In this document: piece after piece, positions 7,542 through 15,850 of the stretch
How the letters are laid out: the number at the start of each line of letters is the position of its first letter
How positions within the stretch are numbered: position 1 is the first letter of the stretch
Origin: Clostridia bacterium
GTDB lineage: Bacteria; Bacillota; Clostridia; Oscillospirales; CAG-272
Reading direction: 5' to 3'
NCBI GenBank assembly: GCA_017456985.1
Contig: JAFTIH010000035.1
Location: 1-45,765 of the forward strand
DNA: 45,765 nucleotides
Made by a program: the position numbers and the translations under genes
The notes under the pieces: generated by a model
The model's database searches: none
What the model saw: only the letters and a program-made list of their open reading frames with translations
Told to the model about the DNA's origin: nothing

Positions 7542-8642
7542 TTACATTTCACTGGGTTCGGTCAGGCTGTATTTGCCGAAAAGAGCAAGCATTTCGCTTT
7601 TGGAGGCGAAGCCGCACGCCGTACAAAGGCGCGAGAGCTTGTATTTGATGCCGCCAACCGAGAGAAAGACTGCCTCTGCCACCTTTTCGTAGCTCTCGCC
7701 CCGTATCAGGCGGGAAAGAATGAGAAGGTCGTTTTCGTCTGCGGTGCGTAAGAGCGCCTCGAGCTTGATCATTTCGCTGACCTCAGGGTCCTCGTAAAAG
7801 CCGTCGCGTACCACGGCGGGGGCGGCGGGCTCGGCGTTATCCTGCGTGGGGGCGGGGAAGTGTCTCGTGCTGTCGCCCGGGGCGATCGCGCTCTCGATGA
7901 GTGCCTCGGCGGTGCTGACGGTGGGGTTTTTGACGAGCAGCCGTGCCAAATGGATCGCCGCGCGACCAAAGTCGCCGTAGCGCGTTTGTAAATTGGTTAC
8001 GGAGGGACGAACGCGTCTTGCAAGAAGCGTTTCGTCACAGCTTGCGACGAGGGGAGCGTCCATCGACGCCCCGTCAAGCGCGCGCAAAAGCGATACGGCG
8101 CAAAGATCGTTGGCGCAAAGGACGGCGTCAAAGCGGTGCCCTTCGCGCGCGAAGGCGGTAAAGCAATCGGCAAGTCCCGTTTCGTTGTAAAAAACGTTCT
8201 CCTCCTTGCCGCCCGCCGCGAGAAAGGCGTTTTTACGGAAGCGGTCGGAGGCGGAGCGGGGATTGATGCCGTAGAGCGCGACGGTGTGTCCGCCTGCGGC
8301 AAGAAGATAACTGTAAAGAGCCTGCACGTTGCGGGAAACGTCCGCCGAAACGACGCTGAAGCGCCCGCTTACGGTGTCCCGCTCGGCGTTGCCTAAAAGA
8401 ACGATGCGATGCCCGAAGCGCTCAGCACAGCGCGAAACGGTGTCGCTTACCCACGCGGCGTCCGTTCCGATGAGGAGCATCACGCCGTCGCTCTCGGGGA
8501 TCAGGGCATCAAGCGCGTCCCCGTTTTCTAAAAATACGGCGTCGTAGCGCTTGCGTTTGATCTCCTCCAACAGTCCGTCGAGGATCCGTTTGTGCCAGCT
8601 GCTTGCGGTGAAGCTCGGCTCTCCCAGACAATAAAAGGTCAT
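7542..8642 (-). CDS. PBP1-type sensor with C-terminal LuxR-type HTH: atypical sugar-responsive regulator
   Basis: 366 residues. Residues 1-260 look like the sugar-binding (periplasmic-binding-protein I) domain of LacI/GalR regulators, with stretches such as GHTVALYGINPRS, FDAVLCANDLCAVSLLRAL and PSVTNLQTRYGDFGRAA. The usual N-terminal LacI helix-turn-helix is absent. Instead, residues 310-360 (LLILSRLIRGESYEKVAEAV, FLSVGGIKYKLSRL, SKSEMLALF) match a LuxR/GerE-type DNA-binding domain. A Pro/Ala-rich linker joins them. It is the first gene of an operon with araB and diverges from the DUF5107-TPR gene, so it likely senses a sugar and controls both directions; that is inference. Start by AAGGAGC and the promoter at 8686-8714. 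Confidence 0.85.
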   Translation of the reverse strand: MTFYCLGEPSFTASSWHKRILDGLLEEIKRKRYDAVFLENGDALDALIPESDGVMLLIGTDAAWVSDTVSRCAERFGHRIVLLGNAERDTVSGRFSVVSADVSRNVQALYSYLLAAGGHTVALYGINPRSASDRFRKNAFLAAGGKEENVFYNETGLADCFTAFAREGHRFDAVLCANDLCAVSLLRALDGASMDAPLVASCDETLLARRVRPSVTNLQTRYGDFGRAAIHLARLLVKNPTVSTAEALIESAIAPGDSTRHFPAPTQDNAEPAAPAVVRDGFYEDPEVSEMIKLEALLRTADENDLLILSRLIRGESYEKVAEAVFLSVGGIKYKLSRLCTACGFASKSEMLALFGKYSLTEPSEM

Positions 8643-8658
8643 AATACGCTCCTTTTTT

Positions 8659-8672
8659 GGCGCAAGTGCGCC
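8659..8672. promoter_or_regulatory. Operator-like dyad in the leader of the PBP1-LuxR regulator gene
   Basis: GGCGCA-AG-TGCGCC is a perfect inverted repeat just downstream of the predicted start of transcription of the minus-strand operon. Its TGCGC half-site recurs in the dyad at 8750-8767. A candidate autoregulatory site. Confidence 0.45.
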
Positions 8673-8685
8673 CGTTTACACCTTT

Positions 8686-8714
8686 ATTATACGAGCTCAA
8701 AAAGCAAAAGTCAA
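8686..8714 (-). promoter_or_regulatory. Promoter of the regulator-araB operon
   Basis: Minus strand TTGACT (8709-8714), 17 bp, TATAAT (8686-8691). Confidence 0.8.
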
Positions 8715-8749
8715 TATCAAAAGAGGACTTTGCGCGAAATCCCGTTTTC

Positions 8750-8767
8750 GTGCGCGCGTACGCGCAC
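8750..8767. promoter_or_regulatory. Operator-like dyad between the divergent promoters
   Basis: GTGCGCG-CGTA-CGCGCAC is a perfect 7-bp inverted repeat, flanked by imperfect outer arms (CCCGTTTTC and GAAAATCGGG). It lies roughly 80 bp upstream of the predicted plus-strand transcription start, a position used by activators. Candidate site for the PBP1-LuxR regulator. Confidence 0.45.
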
Positions 8768-8805
8768 AGACAGAAAATCGGGAAAATTTTACGCGATTTT
8801 CGGAC

Positions 8806-8833
8806 TTGTCAAAGCCGCCCATTTTGGTATAAT
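8806..8833 (+). promoter_or_regulatory. Promoter of the DUF5107-TPR gene
   Basis: TTGTCA (8806-8811), 16 bp, TATAAT (8828-8833). Confidence 0.75.
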
Positions 8834-8866
8834 GAGGGTGAAAAAACAAAAAGGAGAGGTTTTCTT

Positions 8867-11800
8867 ATGGAAATCAAGGTCAAAAGAGAACAGGTGAAGA
8901 TCCCCACCTACGTACCGCGTGCGGCGATCGAGCTTCCGATGTTCTTTGAGCACAAGCCCTATCAGGGCGCAAGCGGACGGTTGTACCCCCTGCCGTATTC
9001 CGACAGCATCAGCGACGACAAAACGGACGTTTCGTACGACATCCTCACACTCGAAAACGAGTACGTCCACACCGAGGTCGCTCCCGAGCTTGGCGGTAAG
9101 ATTCTGCGTGGCTACGACAAGGTCGGTGCGTACGACTTCATTTACTACAACGAGGTCGTCAAGCCCGCTCTCGTGGGTCTTGCAGGTCCTTGGATCTCGG
9201 GCGGTATTGAGTTTAACTGGCCCCAGCACCATCGCCCCACCACCTTTATGCCCCTTGAGGTGACGGTGGAGGAAAATCCCGACGGCTCGAAGACCGTTTG
9301 GACGGGTGAGGTGGACCCCTTCTACCGTATGAAGGGTATGGCGGGCATCACGCTTGACCCTCATCGCTCCTACATCAAGGCGAAGATCAAGGTATATAAC
9401 CGCACCCCCGAAAAGCAGATCTTTATGTGGTGGGCAAACCTTGCCGTTCCCGTCAACGAGAGCTACCGCACCATTTTCCCGCCCGATGTGGAGTGGGTCA
9501 ACGACCACGACCGCCGCTGCGTGATGAGCTGGCCCATTGCGAAGGGCATCAACCGCTCCGCGCGTCCCTTCGACTTTGGCGAGGGCACGGATATTTCGAT
9601 GTACGACGCGATCAAGGTCCCCTCCTCCTTCCTCGTTTCGCAGGGACAGTCGGATATGGACTTCGTAGCAGGCTACGACGGCGGCAAGGGCAAGGGCATC
9701 GCGACCGTTGCCAACCACCATATCTCCCCTGGTAAGAAGATGTGGCACTGGGGCAAGGGCGACTTCGGCGATATGTGGTGCGCCAACCTGACGGACGAGA
9801 ACGGTCCTTATATTGAGCTAATGACGGGCGTCTTTACGGACAACCAGCCCGACTTTACCTGGATCGCGCCCTACGAGACCAAGGAGTTTGAGCAGTATTG
9901 GTACCCCATCCGCGATATTGGCGACGTCAAGTGCGCCACCATCGACGCGGCGATGAATATGGAGCAGCGCGAGAAGGAGCTCTTCTTCGGCTTCAACGTG
10001 ACGGGCGTCTTCGAGGGCGCGACCGTGCGCGTGACGCACGGCGGCAAGGTCGTTTATACCGAAACGCGCGATTTTGACCCCAAGGAAAGCTACTTAAAGA
10101 CGATTCCCTTAGGCGAGATGACCTTTGAGGACGTGACCGTTTCGCTCGTCGCGGCAGACGGCAAGGTCCTCGTGGAATATACCCCCTACGTACGCGGTCA
10201 GAAGGAGCCCATCGAGCCCCGTCTTCCCGTGCTTCGCCCCGCCGAGATCGAGACGGTGGAGGAGCTTTACATCAACGGCTTGCACCTTGAGCAGTACAAG
10301 CAGCACAATTACAGCGCCGTGGATTACTACACCGAGGGGCTTAGAAGAGATCCCGGCGACATCCGCTGCAACACCTCGATGGCGAGATACCACTATAAGA
10401 ACGGCAACTTCGCTGAGGCTGTTCGCTTTGCCGACGTGGCGATCGCGCGCTTAACCTCGCGCAACCAGCACCCCGCCGACGTGGAGGCGTTTTACTTGAA
10501 GGGTCTTGCGCTCAAAGCAGAGGGCAAGCTCGACGAGGCATACGACACGCTCTATCGCGCCGCTTGGGATTATAGCTACCGCTCCGCCGCTTATTTCTCG
10601 CTTGCCGAGATCGACACTGCCAAGTGCCGCTACGCGGACGCGCTTCGCAACCTTGACGAGTCCATTTCTCTCAACGCAGGTCACACCCGTGCGATGAACT
10701 TGAAGGCGCAGATCCTTTATCGCCTCGGAAGAGAGGACGAAGCAAAGGCGCTTGCAAAGAGCATTCTCGCGCTCGATGCACTCGATATGGGTGCGCGCGT
10801 GATGCTTGCCCGCTTCGAGGACAGAGCAGGCGAGATCCACGCGATGTTTGACGCCAAGAGCGAAAACTTCATCGATCTTGCCGCCGCCGCGCTTTCTGCG
10901 GGACTTTGCGAGGAGGCGATCTTTGCCCTCTCGCTCTCGAAGAATGACTATCCCCTTTACGACTATTACAGAGCCTACGCCTACGGCAAGCTGGGGGACG
11001 ACGCCCGCGCTGCGGAGTGTCTTGCCCGCGTTGAGGCAATGGCGGAGGGCTATTGCTTCCCCGCACGTCTTGACGATGTTTCCGTTCTCACCTACGCGAT
11101 CGAGAAGAATCCCGAGGGCGCCAAGGCGTACTACTACCTTGGATGCTTGTATTACGACCGCTTCGGCTACGACCGTGCGATCACCCTGTGGGAAACGGCG
11201 ATCAAGAAGGATGCAACCTACGGCAAGGCGTATCGCAACCTCGCACTCGCGTACTTCGATAAGAAGGGCGATGCGCTGGGCGCCAAGGCTTGTCTTGAAG
11301 CCGCACTGCGTTACCTGCCGAACGAGCCTCGCGTCTTGAAGGAGTACGTACAGCTTCTTAAGAATATGGACGTTTCTCCCGAGGAGCGCCTTGCGGTCTA
11401 TGAAAAGCACGCCGCGCTTGCCGACCTGCGCGACGACTGCTACCTCGATCAGATCACGCTCCGTTGCCTCGTTGGCGATTACGCCGAGGCGATCGCGATG
11501 GCAAAGCGCCGCCGCTTCCACATTTACGAGGGCGGCGAGGGTATGCTCACCAAGCAGCACGCTTGGATGCACGTGCTTTACGCCAACGAGCTTGCCGCGA
11601 AGGGCGACGCAGAGAAAGCGGAAAAAATGTACCTCGACGGCATCAATATGCCGAAGTCCTACGGCGAAGCCAAGACCTTCTTTAATCAGGAGGCGCATAT
11701 CTACTATTACCTCGGTCAGCTCTTTGAAAAGACGGGTAGGGATGCGATGGGCGCGTATGAAGAAGCCGCCGTTTACAAGGCGGCAGTCAGCGAGCTTTCG

Positions 11801-12124
11801 CTCTTCCGCGCCCTTGCTCTTCGCAAGCTTGCCCGCTTCGACGAGGCAAGAGCGGTGCTTGAGGAAATGCTTGAGGGCGCCGAGAGCTTTATCGAGAACT
11901 GCGACCGCCGCACCTACTACGGCGTTGGCTCGCCCTCTCCGATGCCCTTCGAGGACGATATCGTCAAGAATAATTTGATGAGCGGCTACACGCTTGGCGC
12001 GTACGCGCTTCTCGGACTTGGCAAACGCAACGAGGCAGAATCGTATATTGAGAAGGCAAAGGCGATCTTCCGCCACGACTTCCGCGTCTATGCATTTGAT
12101 CAGATCAAAAGCACGGTGATCTGA
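8867..12124 (+). CDS. DUF5107 domain protein with tetratricopeptide repeats
   Basis: 1085 residues, no signal peptide. The first 400 or so residues match the DUF5107 type, a beta-sandwich related to the galactose mutarotase/GH supradomain (ELGGKILRGYDK, GGIEFNWPQHHRPTTFMP, WTGEVDPFYRMKGM, WWANLAVPVNE). Residues about 560-1085 are a long array of TPR-like helical pairs with spacing near 34 (for example AKAYYYLGCLYYDRFGYDRA). The function is not established; the fold suggests sugar binding or an uncharacterised cytoplasmic glycan enzyme, with the TPRs for partner binding. The frame is open further upstream, but the strong AAGGAGAGG site and promoter place the start at 8867. Next to glycoside hydrolase and mutarotase genes. 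Confidence 0.88.
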   Translation: MEIKVKREQVKIPTYVPRAAIELPMFFEHKPYQGASGRLYPLPYSDSISDDKTDVSYDILTLENEYVHTEVAPELGGKILRGYDKVGAYDFIYYNEVVKPALVGLAGPWISGGIEFNWPQHHRPTTFMPLEVTVEENPDGSKTVWTGEVDPFYRMKGMAGITLDPHRSYIKAKIKVYNRTPEKQIFMWWANLAVPVNESYRTIFPPDVEWVNDHDRRCVMSWPIAKGINRSARPFDFGEGTDISMYDAIKVPSSFLVSQGQSDMDFVAGYDGGKGKGIATVANHHISPGKKMWHWGKGDFGDMWCANLTDENGPYIELMTGVFTDNQPDFTWIAPYETKEFEQYWYPIRDIGDVKCATIDAAMNMEQREKELFFGFNVTGVFEGATVRVTHGGKVVYTETRDFDPKESYLKTIPLGEMTFEDVTVSLVAADGKVLVEYTPYVRGQKEPIEPRLPVLRPAEIETVEELYINGLHLEQYKQHNYSAVDYYTEGLRRDPGDIRCNTSMARYHYKNGNFAEAVRFADVAIARLTSRNQHPADVEAFYLKGLALKAEGKLDEAYDTLYRAAWDYSYRSAAYFSLAEIDTAKCRYADALRNLDESISLNAGHTRAMNLKAQILYRLGREDEAKALAKSILALDALDMGARVMLARFEDRAGEIHAMFDAKSENFIDLAAAALSAGLCEEAIFALSLSKNDYPLYDYYRAYAYGKLGDDARAAECLARVEAMAEGYCFPARLDDVSVLTYAIEKNPEGAKAYYYLGCLYYDRFGYDRAITLWETAIKKDATYGKAYRNLALAYFDKKGDALGAKACLEAALRYLPNEPRVLKEYVQLLKNMDVSPEERLAVYEKHAALADLRDDCYLDQITLRCLVGDYAEAIAMAKRRRFHIYEGGEGMLTKQHAWMHVLYANELAAKGDAEKAEKMYLDGINMPKSYGEAKTFFNQEAHIYYYLGQLFEKTGRDAMGAYEEAAVYKAAVSELSLFRALALRKLARFDEARAVLEEMLEGAESFIENCDRRTYYGVGSPSPMPFEDDIVKNNLMSGYTLGAYALLGLGKRNEAESYIEKAKAIFRHDFRVYAFDQIKSTVI

Positions 12125-12140
12125 GTAGGATAAGATAAAA

Positions 12141-12176
12141 AATCGGTGGTTTTGTTCATTGACAAGATCACCGATT
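12141..12176. promoter_or_regulatory. Inverted repeat overlapping the GH gene promoter
   Basis: AATCGGTG (12141-12148) and CACCGATT (12169-12176) flank the -35 box of the next gene. A further CGGTGATC at 12114-12121 matches GATCACCG at 12167-12174. It could be a weak terminator of the DUF5107 gene, but no T run follows, so an operator is as likely. Confidence 0.4.
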
Positions 12177-12187
12177 CGTGCTATACT
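12159..12187 (+). promoter_or_regulatory. Promoter of the glycoside hydrolase-mutarotase operon
   Basis: TTGACA (12159-12164), 17 bp, TATACT (12182-12187) with TGC extended -10. The ribosome site CTTGGAGGTG lies ahead of the start at 12220. Confidence 0.85.
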
Positions 12188-12219
12188 TGACGTAGAAAAT
12201 AACACTTGGAGGTGTTTTT

Positions 12220-13353
12220 ATGGCAAACGTATGGACCCGTGAGCGCGCGTGGGAGTGGTACAACGCTCACCCCTGGCTGCGCGGCTGTAACTTTATGGGA
12301 AGCGATTGCGCCAACCGCATCGATATGTGGCAGTCCCTTCATTTTGAGGAGCGTTTGGCGGTTGCGGACGAGGAGCTGGCTCTTGTTGCAGAAACGGGCT
12401 TTAATACCATCCGCATCATCCCCGAATATATCGTCTGGCGGGACGAGCACGACGCGTGCATGGAGAATTTTGAAAAATTCCTCACCGTCGCCGCAAAGCA
12501 TGGCATCTCCTGTATGGTGGTGTTCGGCAACGACTGTATGCCCCCCAAGGGCGAGGGCTGGCGTCCGCTTGCGCTGGGCGAGCAGCACTACGATTGGGGC
12601 TACCACGGCGGCAGAAAGAATTCTCAGCACGGCAGCTTTTCGACGGTGGGCTACCACCTGCTCGACGAGCCCGAGGAGGCGGAGCGCCACTACGAGTGGG
12701 TGCGCGAGATCGTAGAAAAATATAAAAACGACGAGCGTATCGTGATGTGGGACGTCTTTAACGAGCCGGGCAACTCTAACCGCGCCTCCCGCTCGCTCCC
12801 TCATATCAAGAAATTCTTTGAGATCATCCGCGAGATCGACCCCGTTCAGCCCTTAACGATGGGCATTTACGCCTTCCCCGAGGGCGAGGATCTTGAGCAC
12901 TTCGACATCGAAAGAGATATGGCGTCCTACCCGAAGTACGGCGAGGTCCAGCAGTTCGCGATGGAGAACTCGGACATCGTGTCCTTCCACTGCTACGGCT
13001 CCCTTGAGCGCAACGTGATGATCATCAAGCAGCTCAAAAAGCTTGGACGCCCCATCGTCAACACCGAGTGGCTGGCAAGATGCCTCGAAAACAACGTGGA
13101 AGAGATGTTCCCGCTGTTCTTCCTTGAGGGCATCGGAAACTATTGTTGGGGCTTCGTTGCGGGTAAATACCAGACGTACGAGCCTTGGAACTCGATCTGG
13201 GACAGATACGAGAAGGATCCCAACCTGAAATGGGACTTCACCAAGTGGTTCCACGACCTGTACCGCCCCAGCCTGCGTCCCTACAACCCCAAGGAGATCG
13301 AGATCATCAAGCGTTTTGCGGCACTTGCCGACCGTCAGTTTGAGGGCAAATGA
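12220..13353 (+). CDS. Glycoside hydrolase, clan GH-A (cellulase/xylanase-like, GH5-type TIM barrel), cytoplasmic
   Basis: 377 residues without signal peptide, so probably acting on imported oligosaccharides. The clan-A acid/base motif is visible as WDVFNEPGN (about residues 174-182) and the nucleophile as NTEW (about 285-288). Early GFNTIRIIPEYIVW is typical of the barrel's second strand. Proteins of this kind are often labelled 1,4-beta-xylanase, but the exact family and substrate are not resolved here. It is the first gene of a two-gene operon; its stop overlaps the start of the aldose 1-epimerase gene (ATGA). That coupling suggests the released sugar is handled directly by the epimerase. 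Confidence 0.85.
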   Translation: MANVWTRERAWEWYNAHPWLRGCNFMGSDCANRIDMWQSLHFEERLAVADEELALVAETGFNTIRIIPEYIVWRDEHDACMENFEKFLTVAAKHGISCMVVFGNDCMPPKGEGWRPLALGEQHYDWGYHGGRKNSQHGSFSTVGYHLLDEPEEAERHYEWVREIVEKYKNDERIVMWDVFNEPGNSNRASRSLPHIKKFFEIIREIDPVQPLTMGIYAFPEGEDLEHFDIERDMASYPKYGEVQQFAMENSDIVSFHCYGSLERNVMIIKQLKKLGRPIVNTEWLARCLENNVEEMFPLFFLEGIGNYCWGFVAGKYQTYEPWNSIWDRYEKDPNLKWDFTKWFHDLYRPSLRPYNPKEIEIIKRFAALADRQFEGK

Positions 13354-14255
13354 TCACGCTTGCGGGCGGTGGTTACACCGCAAAAATAGACCCCGCGCGC
13401 GGCGGTAACTGCATTTCGCTCCGCCACGCGCCGACGGGCGCGCGCATTCTGCGCGAGCCCGTTTCCTATCCGCTGGATAACCCCTATCTTTACGGGATGC
13501 CCATCCTCTTTCCCGTCAACCGCATTGCGGGCGGGCGCTTTCTCTTTGAGGGGCGGGAATACCGCTTTCCCATCAACGAGCCGAGCACGGGGTGCCATCT
13601 GCACGGCACGCTTCACGAAACGCCCTTCACCGTCACACAGCAATCGGCGGACGCCGTGCGCCTCGTTTTTGACGCGCCCTATCTTGATTTTCCGCACCGC
13701 TTTTGCCTTTCGCTTGCTTATACACTCTCGGAGCGGGGGCTTTCGGTCATGTGTGAGGTAGAGAATCGCTCGGATGAGAATATGCCCGTCTTTCTCGGCT
13801 ACCACACCACCTTCGCCGTGCCCTTTCTCCCTGACGGCGACGCAGGCGACTGCCGCGTTTTTGCCGACCTCGGGGACGAAATTGAGCGCAATATGGCAAA
13901 TTACCTGCCGACGGGGCGCATCCTGCCGCCCGACGACGTGACGCGGCGGATGCAAACGGGCGAATTTCCCCCTCACGAGAAGCCCATCAGCCGTCACTAC
14001 CGCGCCGCACACGAGGGGCGCATTCGCTTGACGGATACCGCACGCGGCGTGCGCGTGGTGTATGAGAACAGCGAAAACCTTTCCTACCGTCTTTTCTACA
14101 ACGGGCAGGCGGACGTGTATATCTGCCTTGAACCGCAAACCTGTATGGCAAACTGCCAGAACGCGCCCTTTGCACGCGAGGAGGCGGGCTTTGACGTTAT
14201 CCCGCCGAGAGGGAAAAAGACCTATTTTTCCCGCATTTATTTGGAAACTCTTTAA
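13350..14255 (+). CDS. Aldose 1-epimerase (mutarotase)-like protein
   Basis: 301 residues. The family interconverts alpha and beta anomers of free aldoses. The motifs are NRIAGGRFLFEGREY, HLHGTLHETPF (catalytic-type His near residue 90), GYHTTFAVPF (second His) and the late LEPQTCMANCQNAPF, in which the Glu/Gln region resembles the catalytic Glu segment of GalM. Four-base overlap with the preceding hydrolase gene. A strong terminator follows at 14257. Substrate unknown; it may be specific to the product of the neighbouring hydrolase. Confidence 0.87.
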   Translation: MITLAGGGYTAKIDPARGGNCISLRHAPTGARILREPVSYPLDNPYLYGMPILFPVNRIAGGRFLFEGREYRFPINEPSTGCHLHGTLHETPFTVTQQSADAVRLVFDAPYLDFPHRFCLSLAYTLSERGLSVMCEVENRSDENMPVFLGYHTTFAVPFLPDGDAGDCRVFADLGDEIERNMANYLPTGRILPPDDVTRRMQTGEFPPHEKPISRHYRAAHEGRIRLTDTARGVRVVYENSENLSYRLFYNGQADVYICLEPQTCMANCQNAPFAREEAGFDVIPPRGKKTYFSRIYLETL

Positions 14256-14256
14256 A

Positions 14257-14291
14257 AAAACGAGCCAACGGATCAGCCGTTGGCTCGTTTT
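14257..14291. terminator. Bidirectional terminator
   Basis: Perfect 15-bp stem (AAAACGAGCCAACGG) with a 5-base loop, A7 before and T4 after, between converging genes. Confidence 0.93.
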
Positions 14292-14295
14292 GCGT

Positions 14296-15570
14296 TTATT
14301 TCTTTTTGCGGGATGGGAAACGGGGCTTTAAGAGCAGAAAGGCGGCAAAGGCGGCGATGCCTGCCAAAACGCCCAAGCTGATCCAGGTGGAAAGCGTCCC
14401 AAAGCGGTCGAGGTAGTCGGAAAAATCGATCAAGAAGGAGGCGACGGTCAAAAGGGAGATCACGGAAAGGATCTTGCCGAGTCGTGCCTCTGCCTTGGTG
14501 TTTTCACTGCTTTGCAAAATGCCCATCTGGTCCTCGTTGTCGCGCAGGTCGGAAAGCAGAACGTCAATATCTAAGACCCCGTACATCTTATGATACAGGC
14601 TTTGATAGATCCGCTCCTTGGAGATGACCTTGAAAGAGAAGGTGGTCTTTAACTTAACGATGCGGTGGTTGAGGTGCTCAAGCCGCACGCGGTCGCTGAT
14701 CTTGATCTGCGCGATCTCGTCGATGTAGCGCAGCGCGGCGAAGCGCTGATTGAGCAGAAGCAAGAACATAAAGAAGTAGCCCTTTTTTAGGTGCGTGTAC
14801 TTGTAATGGCTGAGAAAATAGTTGTCTTCCACCGCCGCCGAGCAAAGCGTCAGACTGCAAAGTCCTTCTTGCGTGCCGCACCAAACGTCCTCGTGCGAGG
14901 GACGGTAAAGCATATTATAGTCCTCGTCCTGCTCCGTCGCATTCGGGAAGCTCGGGTTGTAGCTGCGCGAAAGGTTGTGCGCCGCTTGCATCCACTCTTC
15001 CTCGGTGTGAAGCGCTTCGTCGTAGCACAGCGTATGGTAGGAGATGGCTTCCTTCTTGAAATCGGCGCAGTCGGTGAAGAAGATCTCTGCCGAGGGGAAG
15101 AAGGAGAGGAGCTCTGCCGAGACGTCGTAAAGGCAGCGCTTGTCCGTGGGAATGGGCGGGATATTCGGGTTTCTCGACGCCTCACGGTAAATGGATTTCT
15201 TGAAGCGGAAGGCAAAGGACATCACGTCCTCGGCACGCATATCATCGCTGTAACGGATGTGGTATTCTAAAAAGCCGACGCCCGTCGCAAAGCAACAAAG
15301 GCGCACGTCAGAGAGCGTGGGCGTGCCGTGAAACTCCCCTGATCCCTCGAACAAAAAGAGGGGAATGCTCGCGGGGTCCCTGTGCGCGAAGCGCGCGCAA
15401 AGCTCCCCGTTTTCCACAAGACCGTCCGCATAGCGCAGAAGATATCCGCTTTCGGTGTCCTCTTCCCGCAAGGGGAGAAAAACGCCGTCCTTACCCAGCG
15501 CGTGGAGAAACCTTTCGTAATCGTCAAACCAAACGGGAACGAGAAAGACAGAAGAATTTGTGAAGACCAT
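14296..15570 (-). CDS. Membrane protein of unknown function with two C-terminal transmembrane segments
   Basis: 424 residues. Residues 1-360 are soluble-looking and match no family I recognise. The C-terminus has two hydrophobic segments, about 371-390 (ILSVISLLTVASFLI) and about 397-417 (WISLGVLAGIAAFAAFLLL), then a basic tail PRFPSRKKK. Long soluble N-terminus plus a helical stretch (residues 310-360) and a C-terminal hairpin recall CorA-like architecture, but the GMN motif is missing, so this is not claimed. Single-gene unit with its own promoter and terminator. Start set by AAAGGATGA. Confidence 0.75.
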   Translation of the reverse strand: MVFTNSSVFLVPVWFDDYERFLHALGKDGVFLPLREEDTESGYLLRYADGLVENGELCARFAHRDPASIPLFLFEGSGEFHGTPTLSDVRLCCFATGVGFLEYHIRYSDDMRAEDVMSFAFRFKKSIYREASRNPNIPPIPTDKRCLYDVSAELLSFFPSAEIFFTDCADFKKEAISYHTLCYDEALHTEEEWMQAAHNLSRSYNPSFPNATEQDEDYNMLYRPSHEDVWCGTQEGLCSLTLCSAAVEDNYFLSHYKYTHLKKGYFFMFLLLLNQRFAALRYIDEIAQIKISDRVRLEHLNHRIVKLKTTFSFKVISKERIYQSLYHKMYGVLDIDVLLSDLRDNEDQMGILQSSENTKAEARLGKILSVISLLTVASFLIDFSDYLDRFGTLSTWISLGVLAGIAAFAAFLLLKPRFPSRKKK

Positions 15571-15614
15571 AGCGCGTCATCCTTTTACCGTTTGCGCCAA
15601 AGGCGCTTTTTTTC

Positions 15615-15643
15615 ATTATAGCATAAAAAGCGGCGTTTTTCAA
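15615..15643 (-). promoter_or_regulatory. Promoter of the 424-residue membrane protein gene
   Basis: Minus strand TTGAAA (15638-15643), 17 bp, TATAAT (15615-15620) with TGC. A short hairpin GCGCC-AAA-GGCGC (15594-15606) lies in the leader. Confidence 0.75.
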
Positions 15644-15690
15644 TAGCCGATGTTTTTTTGAAAAAAATCGGATTTTTTTGCTTTTAGGGC

Positions 15691-15719
15691 TTGACAAAAC
15701 AAAAAAACTTTGCTATAAT
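15691..15719 (+). promoter_or_regulatory. Promoter of the tRNA-Thr gene
   Basis: TTGACA (15691-15696), 17 bp, TGC-TATAAT (15714-15719), 13 bp before the tRNA. Confidence 0.9.
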
Positions 15720-15732
15720 CTTTTCCGTTGAC

Positions 15733-15808
15733 GCTGCTATGGCTCAGTTGGTAGAGCACATCCTTGGTAAGGATGAGGTCCCCAGTTCGAATCTGGGTAG
15801 CAGCTCCA
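15733..15808 (+). tRNA. tRNA-Thr (anticodon GGT)
   Basis: Acceptor GCTGCTA (15733-15739) pairs with TAGCAGC (15798-15804). The anticodon stem CATCC/GGATG encloses the loop TTGGTAA, giving anticodon GGT (Thr, codons ACC/ACU). The T-arm contains GTTCGAATC. CCA is encoded (15806-15808). Own promoter and terminator. Confidence 0.97.
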
Positions 15809-15810
15809 CC

Positions 15811-15838
15811 AAAAACCACCTCAATCGAGGTGGTTTTT
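15811..15838 (+). terminator. Terminator of tRNA-Thr
   Basis: AAAAACCACCTC-AATC-GAGGTGGTTTTT, a 12-bp perfect stem directly after the CCA end. Confidence 0.93.
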
Positions 15839-15850
15839 GTATTTTGGAGC

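Noticed and set aside
10451-12205. Minus-strand open frame opposite the TPR half of the DUF5107 protein
   Set aside because: Shadow frame without ribosome site or recognisable domains.
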